In this document: positions 1 through 8,279 of the stretch, one piece after another
Layout of the letters: each line of letters starts with the position of its first letter
Numbering within the stretch: the first letter of the stretch is position 1
Position numbers and translations under genes: made by a program
The notes under the pieces: generated by a model
The model's input: the letters and a program-made list of their open reading frames with translations, nothing else
Told to the model about the DNA's origin: nothing
Database searches by the model: none
Assembly (NCBI GenBank): GCA_031422315.1
Contig: JANOQN010000024.1
Coordinates: forward strand, 19,990 to 83,989
DNA: 64,000 nucleotides
Reading direction: 5' to 3'
Source of the DNA: JANNYA01 sp031422315
Lineage (GTDB): Bacteria > Pseudomonadota > Gammaproteobacteria > Xanthomonadales > SZUA-5

Positions 1-1558
1 TCAAGGAGCGGGTATAGAACTGCTGATCGCGCAAGCGCTGGTCGAGCTTGCTGCGCTCGGCAACCAGCGCAGCTTCCGCCGCGTTTCGCACGCTGACATC
101 GCGCAATATGCCGGTGAAATAACGTTCGCCGCCCAGATACATCTCGCTGACCGCGATCTCCATCGGGAACTTGCTGCCATCGGCGCGCCTACCGATCACT
201 TCACGGCCGCGGCCACTGGCCCTAGTGGCAACACTTTCCTGGCTGGCTTCTAGCCAATCATTCAAGCCTAAGTCCTCGACGTTGGCAAACAGCATGCTGA
301 AATTTTTCTGGTGTAAATCGTGCGCCGAATATCCGAGCATTGCTTCAGCAGCGGGATTTACTTTTTCTATCGCGCCATTTTTTGCGTGCAGGGTAATAAT
401 GCCATCAGCGACGGTGTTTAATACGGTTTGAATTAGCTCTGCACTGTCATTGAGCTTTTGCTGTACGGCATGATCTTGCGACACATCGCGAAACACCAGC
501 ACCGCACCTAGAACTACGCCGTCTCGATCTCGAATCGGTGCGCAGCTGTCGGCTATGTCACGTTCGTGGCCATCGCGAGCGATCAAAATCGTATGATTCG
601 CTAGGCTTTGGATGCTGCCATGCGCCAAGGTTTCTAGCACTGGAATTAAAACCGGCTCGCGCGTTTTTCGGCTGATAATTTTAAACACTTCGGCGATGGG
701 TTTGCCAAGCGCTTGCGCCTGAGTCCAACCAGTCAATGTTTCCGCAACCTTGTTGAGCAAGCTTATGCACGCATCGGCATCGGTTGCGATAACCGCATCG
801 CCAATCGAGCTTAGCGTTACCGTAAGCTTTTGTTCACTCACTAGCAGCGTGCTGTTGGCAAGCTTTAGCTGAAGATTGCTTCGATCTTGAATTTTAAGCA
901 GCGCCTGAGTCTCTTTCAGTATGTGCGTTTTAAAGCGCTGCTGGCTCTGCTGATACATAATATAGCCAAACAAAAGCGTTAGCAGCAAAACGCAAAAGCA
1001 GGCAAACAGGATGATGCTGAAGATTTGCCGCAACTTGGCTTGAAAGCTCGCTTCGCGAAGCACTAGCGCTGCTTCTTGCACCGCAAGGTAAGCGCTAAAC
1101 TCTGTGCGAATTTGCGCCATTAAACGCATGCCAGCACCGCTTCGTACAGCTTCAAATGCTGCGTTCGTGTCGTTATTCCGGCGCAGGGCGATAAGCTCCG
1201 CCAAACCCGTCAACTTGGCCTGCACGAGCGGCTTAAGCGCTTGCAAATGCAACTTTGCCGCCGGGATTTCGGTGTTGCTAAACAAAAATTCCAGATCTTT
1301 ATCGATGCTAGTTTGCACATCCAAATAAGGTTTTAGAAACGCGTCGTCTCCGGTCAGTAAAAATCCGCGCTGACCGGTTTCGGCGTCTTTAAGTGCAGAC
1401 ATCAGCTGGTTCGCTTGACTTAAAACGCTCAAACTGTGGCTGCGTAGCGCAGAGGTAGCCTGTAGCTGCGCAAAAAACCAAAACAGCGCAGCCACCCCGA
1501 GTGCGAGCAAGGCTAGTGAACTGCACAGTGTAAAAATTACCGCGCGTTTTGCTTGCAT
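1..1558 (-). CDS. CHASE3-PAS-PAS membrane sensor protein (C-terminus beyond left edge)
   Basis: Reads leftward from an ATG at 1558 and runs off the window, so only about 519 N-terminal residues are visible. Residues 1-30 hold a membrane segment. A CHASE3-type extracellular sensor domain follows, recognisable by its signature KDAETGQRGFLLTG near residue 60. A second hydrophobic stretch near 550-510 codon distance from the edge (bases about 960-1020) closes the periplasmic loop. Two PAS domains then follow; the second contains RRADGSKFPMEIAVSEM and ends in the usual GILRDVSVRNAAE linker. The last visible residues, RLRDQQFYTRSL, are typical of the junction to another PAS domain. The output domain lies outside the window; a histidine kinase or a diguanylate cyclase are both possible. 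The domain reading is firm, the output unknown. Confidence 0.85.
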   Translation of the reverse strand, partial: MQAKRAVIFTLCSSLALLALGVAALFWFFAQLQATSALRSHSLSVLSQANQLMSALKDAETGQRGFLLTGDDAFLKPYLDVQTSIDKDLEFLFSNTEIPAAKLHLQALKPLVQAKLTGLAELIALRRNNDTNAAFEAVRSGAGMRLMAQIRTEFSAYLAVQEAALVLREASFQAKLRQIFSIILFACFCVLLLTLLFGYIMYQQSQQRFKTHILKETQALLKIQDRSNLQLKLANSTLLVSEQKLTVTLSSIGDAVIATDADACISLLNKVAETLTGWTQAQALGKPIAEVFKIISRKTREPVLIPVLETLAHGSIQSLANHTILIARDGHERDIADSCAPIRDRDGVVLGAVLVFRDVSQDHAVQQKLNDSAELIQTVLNTVADGIITLHAKNGAIEKVNPAAEAMLGYSAHDLHQKNFSMLFANVEDLGLNDWLEASQESVATRASGRGREVIGRRADGSKFPMEIAVSEMYLGGERYFTGILRDVSVRNAAEAALVAERSKLDQRLRDQQFYTRSL

Positions 1559-1873
1559 TTTTCGTTTAACCCCAAGTAAAGGCGCTGTTCAAGCGAGCAG
1601 CCGCGGTTAAGCGAATGAACCTGCGCATAAGCCGCGGGCGCATGTTTCAGCCACCCTTGACCATCCCCCGCAGCCGAATTTTCTTATGTGCGCTAGCGCA
1701 CCTAGCGTAGAAAGCTTACAAATGTTTGGGCGTTCCCCGTTGCCGAGTTAGCTAGCTGCCGTCATTTCCAGACCTGCCATCCACGACTGCGATGACTGGC
1801 GTGTTTCATTTCCCAATATTTAACCTCCATGCTGATAGCAATGCTATCATTCTCGGCTTCCAGGAGATAAGCC
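1559..1873. other. Divergent intergenic region between sensor gene and FitAB-like pair
   Basis: No coding region is supported here. It must hold the promoter of the leftward sensor gene and that of the rightward toxin-antitoxin pair. It contains a perfect 14-bp palindrome (GTGCGCTAGCGCAC, 1688-1701) and the antitoxin operator listed separately at 1833-1849. Confidence 0.5.
1833..1849. promoter_or_regulatory. Palindromic operator of the FitAB-like toxin-antitoxin pair
   Basis: TGATAGCA-A-TGCTATCA is a perfect inverted repeat with 8-bp arms and one central base. It ends 24 bases before the antitoxin ATG. From memory, the gonococcal FitAB operator is built from the same two half-sites in the opposite order with a wider spacer; that identity is recalled and not checked. 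It probably serves autorepression by the antitoxin-toxin complex. Confidence 0.6.
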
Positions 1874-2080
1874 ATGCCACAGCTATTGGTTCGCAGTATT
1901 GATAAGGATTTAATTGGCCGGCTAAAAGCGCGCGCGGCCTTCAACAACCACAGCGCGGAAGCAGAGCATAGACTTATTCTTCAGCAGGCATTACAAGGCA
2001 CCCAGCGCAGGAGCCTTGCGGAAATCTTAACTGCAATACCGAACGTCGGGGTAGAAGCGGATTTTGAACGTATCAAATGA
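1874..2080 (+). CDS. FitA-like ribbon-helix-helix antitoxin
   Basis: A 68-residue DNA-binding antitoxin. The N-terminal part (MPQLLVRSIDKDLIGRLKARA) is a short beta strand plus helix typical of the Arc/FitA ribbon-helix-helix fold; the segment HSAEAEHRLILQQAL is the second helix found in FitA proteins. The C-terminal tail would wrap the toxin. An AGGAGA ribosome binding site lies 6-7 bases upstream of the ATG. The toxin gene begins 51 bases downstream, so the pair should be one transcript. Regulation is probably by binding of the complex to the palindrome at 1833-1849. A VapB name is equally usable; the fit to FitA rests on the E-H-R helix and the partner type. Confidence 0.85.
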   Translation: MPQLLVRSIDKDLIGRLKARAAFNNHSAEAEHRLILQQALQGTQRRSLAEILTAIPNVGVEADFERIK

Positions 2081-2131
2081 GCTGTGCTGATTCGATTCAT
2101 AGGCTTGTTTGTAGTACTGAGGTAACTTATT

Positions 2132-2548
2132 TTGTACCTTATTGATACCAACGTGATTAGCGAGCTGCGCAAGGGTGCAAAGGCGAATGTCGGCGTAATC
2201 GAGTTTTTCAGACACGTGTTAGTGCCTCAGCATTCGCTTTATCTTTCGGTAATCACCATCGGAGAGCTTCGACGCGGGGTCGAGCTTATGCGCCACCGGC
2301 GCGACCTCGCGCAAGCTTCGCTGCTGGAGTCTTGGTTGAACACGGTTTGCTTAGAATTTAGCGAAGTGATCTTGCACTTTGACGAACATATTGCCCAGGT
2401 ATGGGGCAAATTGTTGGCGCCCAATGCAGAAAATGCGATTGATAAACAAATCGCTGCGACCGCACTCATCCACGATTTAACTGTAGTCACACGAAATCAA
2501 AAACATTTCAAATTGACTGGCGTGCGCAGTATTAACCCGTTTCGATAG
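2132..2548 (+). CDS. FitB/VapC-type PIN-domain toxin
   Basis: A 138-residue PIN-domain ribonuclease, the likely toxin of the pair. The metal-binding acidic residues are in place: Asp5 (LIDTNVISELRKG), Glu45 (ITIGELRRGVE), Asp104 (NAIDKQIAATAL) and the TRNQKHF segment near 120. The length is normal for FitB. The start is a TTG at 2132 with a strong GAGGTAA ribosome binding site 5-6 bases upstream; no in-frame ATG would retain Asp5, so the TTG is needed. The pair is separated by 51 bases, whereas many such pairs overlap. PIN toxins of this family usually cut RNA; the target here is unknown. Confidence 0.88.
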   Translation: MYLIDTNVISELRKGAKANVGVIEFFRHVLVPQHSLYLSVITIGELRRGVELMRHRRDLAQASLLESWLNTVCLEFSEVILHFDEHIAQVWGKLLAPNAENAIDKQIAATALIHDLTVVTRNQKHFKLTGVRSINPFR

Positions 2549-2648
2549 GTCAGATAAGCTGAACATGACAGGGATCATTGTTACGGCCTAGTTAACTGTG
2601 CTGGCTAGAACTGATGGCATTGAGCCGAGTTATAAAGAAACACGAAAA

Positions 2649-5333
2649 CTAACCCGCAACCTCAACCGCATCTTGCAAATTCAAAGTAAACTGCATCGAA
2701 TCATCACCTGCTCCTAGGCGGTTCGTCTGCACTTGAAAACCGACATCCTTAAGCAGCGTTTGCACCGCTGAATTAGATCGCATTACATCCCCAACTACGC
2801 GCTGAGTGCCTCTTTCTGTTAGAAAGCTAATGAGCTTAGTCATTAGCATTTGCCCGATGCCTTGGCGCTTTAAATCAGAACGCACAATGATGGCAAACTC
2901 CGCCTCGGTGTTGTCTGGATCAATCACTGTGCGCACGGTGCCTAGCGTTTGCTCGGTGCCATCTGGCATGGCGCGCACGGCGATGAAGGCCATTTCTCTT
3001 GCATAATCGATTTGCGTGAGCCGTGCCAATTCACCGGGTGCTAGTTCGCGGCGCGTGCTGAATAGTCGCAGCCGCAAATCCTCAGGCTGTAGCATTTTTA
3101 AAAACTCCAGATGCTGCGCGGCGTCTTCTGGGCGGATTGGCCGCAGGGTCACGCTTTCGCTGTGCCAACGCATGGATTCGATCAGCTCGTCCGGATAGGG
3201 CGCAATGGCAAAATTTGCAGAACCTGCTGGCGCTTTTTTGCTGACGCGCAGCCTTGCATCAAGCGCCAGCACGCCGTTTTGATCGGCCCAGAGCGGGTTG
3301 ATGTCCAGTTCGGCTAGCTCGGGCAAATCTGCCAGCATTTGCGATAGCGCTATCAGCGTGTCTGCCACCGCATCAAGATCAGCGGCCGGGTGATCGCGAT
3401 AGCCAGCCAGCAGCTTGGCAATGCGAGTGCGGGAAATCATCTCCCCGGCAAGTACCCGATTTAACGGCGGCAGCGCGATCGCACGGTCGCTGAGCACTTC
3501 CACCGCGGTGCCGCCTTGGCCGAACAACAGCACAGGTCCAAATATTGGATCGATGCTAGCGCCTAGAATAAGTTCCTGCGCCATCGGTCGCCCCACCATG
3601 CTTTGCACGGTAAAGCCGCGAACATGCGCCTGCGGCATACTTGTTCTAACCTGTATGAGCATCGCCTCGGCGGCTTTGCGCAGCTGCGCATCGTTTTGCA
3701 AATTCAGGCGCACGCCGCCGACGTCGGATTTATGGCTAATCTCATGCGATAGAATTTTTAGCACCACCGGATAGCCGATGAACAGCGCGCCCTCCACGGC
3801 GGCATCGGCGCTTGCAGCTACCGAAATTGTGGTAACCACCGGAATGTCGTAGGCCTGCAACACCGCCTTGGCCTCGATTTCATCGAGCATTTCTCGGCCA
3901 TCAGCCAGCACGCTAGCAATAACCCTGCGCGCGTCTGCAATATTCGCCTTCGCATTTTCACTAGCGGCCGGTGTTTGAACCAATAAGCGCTGATTATTTC
4001 GATAGGTGGCTAACATGGCAAAGGCGCGTACGGCAGCTTCCGGCGTCTCGTAATCTGCGGCGCCGGCTTCAATGAAAATGCGCCGGGCATCAGCCAGCGA
4101 ATCACCGCCCAACCAGCAGGCCATAACGCGTCCAGGCGTGGCTTGCAATAGCGGTGCGCATGCCTGAGCAATATCAGCGCTGTGCACGATGGCGGTGGGC
4201 GAATGCATGAATAACACCGCGCCGGTTTCACGCTGAGCCAGCAATGCCGCTAGCGTGTCGGTGTAGCGGCCGACCGGCGCATCGCCGATAATGTCAATCG
4301 GATTGCCACCTGACCATGTCGTCGGCAGCTTGGCATCCAATGCCGCGTGCAAAGGCTGGCTCAATTCGTACAAGGGCACATCAAGCATCGCTGCGGCATC
4401 CGCCGCCATCACCCCGGCACCGCCGCCGTTGGTCATCAGCGTCAGCACGGTATCTTTATTTTCAGCAAAGCGCGCCAGTGTTTCCGCCGCAACGAACAGA
4501 TCCGCCAAGCTATCGACGCGCAGCATGCCAGCGCGGCGAATGGCGGCGTCAAACACCAAATCCGAACCGGCCAGCGCGCCCGTGTGCGAAGCCGCCGCGA
4601 TGAGGCCTTTGCCGGCCCGCCCAGACTTAACGATAATCAACGGCTTATTGCGTGCAGCGGCTCTTGCGGCCGACATAAATTTGCGCGGCGCTTTGATCGA
4701 TTCAACGTACAGCAAAATCGCGCGAGTATCGCTATCACTCGCCAGGTAATCCAGCAAATCACCAAAGTCGACATCGCTGCTGTCACCGATGGAAATCAGC
4801 TGCGAAAAGCCGATGCGGCGGGTTTTTGACCAATCCAATACCGAGGTCAGCAGCGCGCCCGATTGCGACACAAATGCCAGCTTGCCGGGCAGCGCGTCAG
4901 TATGCGCAAAGCTTGCATTCAAGCCAAGCTGTGGATTTATCAGGCCTAAGCAATTAGGGCCCAGTATGCGCAGTAAATAGGGCCGCGCCGCTGCTAACAT
5001 GGCCGCTTTTTGCGCGCTCGATAGCCCAGCCGTCACTACAATCGCAGCGCGGGTTCCTAAGCTACCTAACTCTGCAATCAGCGCGGCAATGGTATCGGGC
5101 GGCGTGCACAGTACGGCCAGTTCTGGGGCTTTGGGTAGCTCAGCAGCGCTAGCAAACACGGCGATGTCGTCCAGCGTTTGGTGCTTCGGATTCACCGGAT
5201 AAATCACGCCGGTATAACTGCCAGCGCGAAGATTACGCCAAACCGTGGCACCCACGCTTCCGGCGCGATTGGACGCGCCAAAAACCGCCACTGATTTAGG
5301 CTCTAGCAGCTGGGTAAGATTGCGAATACTCAT
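2649..5333 (-). CDS. Pat-like fusion: NDP-forming acyl-CoA synthetase plus GNAT acetyltransferase
   Basis: An 894-residue protein with the architecture of the lysine acetyltransferase Pat (YfiQ/PatZ). Domain order: CoA-binding domain (about 5-130, with FGASNRAGSVG), two succinyl-CoA-ligase-like domains (about 145-460), ATP-grasp domain (about 480-700, with KILSHEISHKSDVGGV), and a C-terminal GNAT domain (about 725-880, with RSDLKRQGIGQ as acetyl-CoA loop). The loop ASHTGALAGSD places His250 where ADP-forming acetyl-CoA synthetases carry their phosphorylated histidine. As I recall it, E. coli PatZ lacks this loop. The protein may therefore be a true enzyme as well as an acetyltransferase; this is inference. 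It overlaps the upstream ATPase gene by 4 bp, so the two are translationally coupled. Confidence 0.88.
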   Translation of the reverse strand: MSIRNLTQLLEPKSVAVFGASNRAGSVGATVWRNLRAGSYTGVIYPVNPKHQTLDDIAVFASAAELPKAPELAVLCTPPDTIAALIAELGSLGTRAAIVVTAGLSSAQKAAMLAAARPYLLRILGPNCLGLINPQLGLNASFAHTDALPGKLAFVSQSGALLTSVLDWSKTRRIGFSQLISIGDSSDVDFGDLLDYLASDSDTRAILLYVESIKAPRKFMSAARAAARNKPLIIVKSGRAGKGLIAAASHTGALAGSDLVFDAAIRRAGMLRVDSLADLFVAAETLARFAENKDTVLTLMTNGGGAGVMAADAAAMLDVPLYELSQPLHAALDAKLPTTWSGGNPIDIIGDAPVGRYTDTLAALLAQRETGAVLFMHSPTAIVHSADIAQACAPLLQATPGRVMACWLGGDSLADARRIFIEAGAADYETPEAAVRAFAMLATYRNNQRLLVQTPAASENAKANIADARRVIASVLADGREMLDEIEAKAVLQAYDIPVVTTISVAASADAAVEGALFIGYPVVLKILSHEISHKSDVGGVRLNLQNDAQLRKAAEAMLIQVRTSMPQAHVRGFTVQSMVGRPMAQELILGASIDPIFGPVLLFGQGGTAVEVLSDRAIALPPLNRVLAGEMISRTRIAKLLAGYRDHPAADLDAVADTLIALSQMLADLPELAELDINPLWADQNGVLALDARLRVSKKAPAGSANFAIAPYPDELIESMRWHSESVTLRPIRPEDAAQHLEFLKMLQPEDLRLRLFSTRRELAPGELARLTQIDYAREMAFIAVRAMPDGTEQTLGTVRTVIDPDNTEAEFAIIVRSDLKRQGIGQMLMTKLISFLTERGTQRVVGDVMRSNSAVQTLLKDVGFQVQTNRLGAGDDSMQFTLNLQDAVEVAG

Positions 5334-8227
5334 CGCGTTAAGACCTCATTGGAATTTTTTCGAAGCCATGCGCGCAGCATCAGCTTGCGCAGCTCGCTGA
5401 CCCACAGCACCGTGCTGGCCATGGCTGCGCACATCAGCCACTGCTGCATATCCAGCGGCGCAGTGCCAAACGCGGCATTGAGAAAGCTAAGATGCACTAC
5501 AAGGATTTGCAGCAGCACTGAAATCGCAATCGCAGCCCAAATCCACAGGTTGCTAAATGCGTGTGCGAACGCGCTGGTGCTATCTGAGCGTGCAACAAAG
5601 CAGTTGAATAGGCTACAAAAAACCAGCGTGGTGAAGCCTGCGGTGCGTGCGGTTGTTAGATCCGTGCTCATGTCTTGGGAGGCGGCAATTAGGCCACCCG
5701 GCAGATAAAAATCCATCGTCAGTAATGAAGCAATCGCCATCACCAAGCCCATCAAAGCCACATCAAACCACATGCGCTGATCAATAATGCGCTCACCTGG
5801 TTTGCGCGGCTTGCGCGCCATTAAATCGCTAGTTGGTGCATCAATGCCGAGCGCCAATGCGGGCGAGGTGTCGGTGATCAAATTCAGCCACAGCATTTGC
5901 GTGGCCAGCAAAGGCAGCACGACCACGCCAGATGCACCGGTGCCAGCAGCATCAAGCCCGATTATGCTCGCGCCCAATACGCCGAGGAACACCGTTAGCA
6001 CTTCACCAGCGTTGTGGGTCAGCAAGAACCTAAGAAATTTGCGGATATTATCGAACACGTGGCGGCCTTCGCGCACCGCCTGTACGATGGTGGCAAAGTT
6101 ATCGTCCACTAAAATCATTTTGGCAGCTTCCTTACTGACTTCCGTGCCGGCAATCCCCATTGCCACACCGATGTCAGCGGCTTTTAGCGCAGGCGCGTCG
6201 TTCACGCCATCGCCGGTCATGGCAACTACATTGCCGTTCGCTTGCAGCGCTTTGATAATGCGCAGCTTGTGTGCCGGTGCCACCCGAGCGAATACTGATG
6301 TAGTGCGTACTGCTTCGTTCAGGCCATGCTCGTCCAATTTTTCCAGCTCAGCGCCGCTGAGCGCGCCGGTAAAAAGTGCAGCGCCAGGCTCAACTTCTGG
6401 CGCGTATATGCCCAAATCCTGCGCAATACGCGCTGCGGTTTTTGGGTGATCACCGGTGATCATAATGACGCGGATGCCAGCACGCACTGCCTCAGCAATC
6501 GCCACTTTAGCCTCTGCGCGCGGCGGATCAAAAATTCCCACCGTGCCGACGAAGATGAGCTCGCGCTCTAGCGCCTCGGTCGGCGCGTTCGCAACAATCG
6601 ATTCTGCGGCGCTTAGCGTGCGGTAGGCCACCGAAAGCGTGCGCAGCGCAGCATCGGTCAAGCTTTCGACATCGGCTTTCAACTTGGCGCGCATCGCTTC
6701 ATCCAGCGGCTTAGTTTCCATGCCAACCCGCACGCTTACGCATCGCCCGAGCAGCACATCCGGCGCGCCTTTGGTTATCAGTACCAGCGCGTTCGCGTGC
6801 TCGGAGTCGCGCTCGATGGTCGACATCAGCTTGCGCTCTGAGCTAAATGGAATTTCGCCAACGCGTTCAAATCGCTTTTCCCTACGCGCTCTAATGCCAT
6901 CGCTATCGAGCTTGCGTTCGGCCACTAAAAACGCGGCTTCGGTCGGGTCGCCGTGAATGGACCATTCGCCGCTCGGTGATTTATCTAGGCTGGCATTGCC
7001 GGCCAAGCTGCCACCGCTCAACACCACGATTTGTTCTTCGCGCAGCGCGCCGGTGAGTACTTCCGTGGGCGGCTTACTGGAGTCACCGGGCGCGTTCGCA
7101 TCACGCTCGACTTTGCCTTCTGGCGCGTAACCCACGCCGCTCACGTGCGTGCTGCCGGAAGCGGTAATGATGCGTTCAATGGTCATTTCAGCCTTGGTCA
7201 GCGTGCCCGTTTTATCTGAAGCGATCACCGAAGCGCAGCCGAGTGTTTCCACAGAAGATAGCTTCTTGACTATCGCTTTGTGCCTCGCCATGCGCTGCAC
7301 GCCAAGCGCTAGCACGACTGACAAAATCGCCGGCAGCCCTTCAGGCACGGCCGCCACGGCGAGTGAAACGCCCAGTAGCAGCACGGGAACGAGCTGAGCT
7401 AGGCTTTGCACATTCGACATCAGCAAAATACTGCCAATAACAATACAGGCAATCACGACTACGCCAAGGCCGAGGCGGCGGCTTAGCTGCGCCACTTCAA
7501 TTTGCAGCGGCGTTGGCGCATCGACAGTGTCATCCAGCAGCTCGGCAATGTTGCCCATTTCCGTTTGCATGCCAACCGCGGTCACCACAGCTTTGCCGCT
7601 GCCCTGCAAAATCGCCGTACCCTTGAATACCATGTTTAAGCGATCACCCAGCGATTCCACTTGCGCCAGAATCGAAGGGTCTTTTTGCACTGCGGCGCTT
7701 TCGCCAGTTAAGGATGCTTCTTGCACGCTTAGCGATGCGGCTTGCAATAGCCGTGCATCGGCGCCTACCGCATCACCTTCAGATAGCACCAAAATATCGC
7801 CTAAAACTAGCTCAGCGCTCGGCACGCGTTTAGCCGTGCCATCACGCATGACGCTTGAGGTCGCTTGTGTCATGCGCGCCAGCGCGGCGACCGCGTTTGC
7901 CGCTTTTGCTTCTTCGAAAAAACCCAGCAGTGCATTCAGCACGACGACCGAAGCCACCACAATCGCATCTAATGGCAGGCCAACGCGCCCTTCAATCATC
8001 CAAGCCAATAGCGCTATTAAAATTGCCACTAAGAGCAGCGCCACCAGCGGATCTTGAAATTGCCGCAGCATGCGCCGCCAGCTAGCTTCACGCGGCACCG
8101 CGCGCAGCTCGTTAGGACCGTTTTTTCGCAAGCGTTCGCTCGCCTGCGCTGATGTCATCCCGGTCTCGACATTCGCGTCCAGGCCTTTCGCGACGGCTAA
8201 ACCGTCAGTGGTGCTGGGGTTAGTCAT
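5330..8227 (-). CDS. P2A-type (Ca2+-transporting) P-type ATPase
   Basis: A 965-residue cation pump of the inner membrane. Visible motifs: TGES of the actuator domain (174-177), PEGLP in transmembrane helix 4 (295-299), the phosphorylation site SDKTGTLT with Asp338, and GDGVNDAPALKAADIGVAMG in the P domain. Helix 5 has HNAGEV and helix 6 NLITDTSPALALG, which match the Asn/Glu and Asn/Thr/Asp ligands of the sarcoplasmic Ca2+ pump, so Ca2+ export is the most likely role; Mn2+ remains possible. A cation-ATPase N-terminal domain precedes helix 1. The gene lies 52 bases after the MgtE-like gene and overlaps the Pat-like gene by 4 bp, giving a three-gene leftward operon. Confidence 0.92.
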   Translation of the reverse strand: MTNPSTTDGLAVAKGLDANVETGMTSAQASERLRKNGPNELRAVPREASWRRMLRQFQDPLVALLLVAILIALLAWMIEGRVGLPLDAIVVASVVVLNALLGFFEEAKAANAVAALARMTQATSSVMRDGTAKRVPSAELVLGDILVLSEGDAVGADARLLQAASLSVQEASLTGESAAVQKDPSILAQVESLGDRLNMVFKGTAILQGSGKAVVTAVGMQTEMGNIAELLDDTVDAPTPLQIEVAQLSRRLGLGVVVIACIVIGSILLMSNVQSLAQLVPVLLLGVSLAVAAVPEGLPAILSVVLALGVQRMARHKAIVKKLSSVETLGCASVIASDKTGTLTKAEMTIERIITASGSTHVSGVGYAPEGKVERDANAPGDSSKPPTEVLTGALREEQIVVLSGGSLAGNASLDKSPSGEWSIHGDPTEAAFLVAERKLDSDGIRARREKRFERVGEIPFSSERKLMSTIERDSEHANALVLITKGAPDVLLGRCVSVRVGMETKPLDEAMRAKLKADVESLTDAALRTLSVAYRTLSAAESIVANAPTEALERELIFVGTVGIFDPPRAEAKVAIAEAVRAGIRVIMITGDHPKTAARIAQDLGIYAPEVEPGAALFTGALSGAELEKLDEHGLNEAVRTTSVFARVAPAHKLRIIKALQANGNVVAMTGDGVNDAPALKAADIGVAMGIAGTEVSKEAAKMILVDDNFATIVQAVREGRHVFDNIRKFLRFLLTHNAGEVLTVFLGVLGASIIGLDAAGTGASGVVVLPLLATQMLWLNLITDTSPALALGIDAPTSDLMARKPRKPGERIIDQRMWFDVALMGLVMAIASLLTMDFYLPGGLIAASQDMSTDLTTARTAGFTTLVFCSLFNCFVARSDSTSAFAHAFSNLWIWAAIAISVLLQILVVHLSFLNAAFGTAPLDMQQWLMCAAMASTVLWVSELRKLMLRAWLRKNSNEVLTR

Positions 8228-8279
8228 AGGAATGCCTCAGATTGGGGTGTGTAGAAATGCGGGCTTGAAATAGTCTTAG

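Noticed and set aside
1874..2548. Phage or defence island around the toxin-antitoxin pairs
   Set aside because: Neither pair has integrase, restriction or phage genes near it; both sit among ordinary chromosomal genes.
4291..4829. Long open frames on the strand opposite the Pat-like gene, and similar ones opposite other large genes
   Set aside because: They mirror codon use of confident genes, lack ribosome binding sites and show no protein family features.
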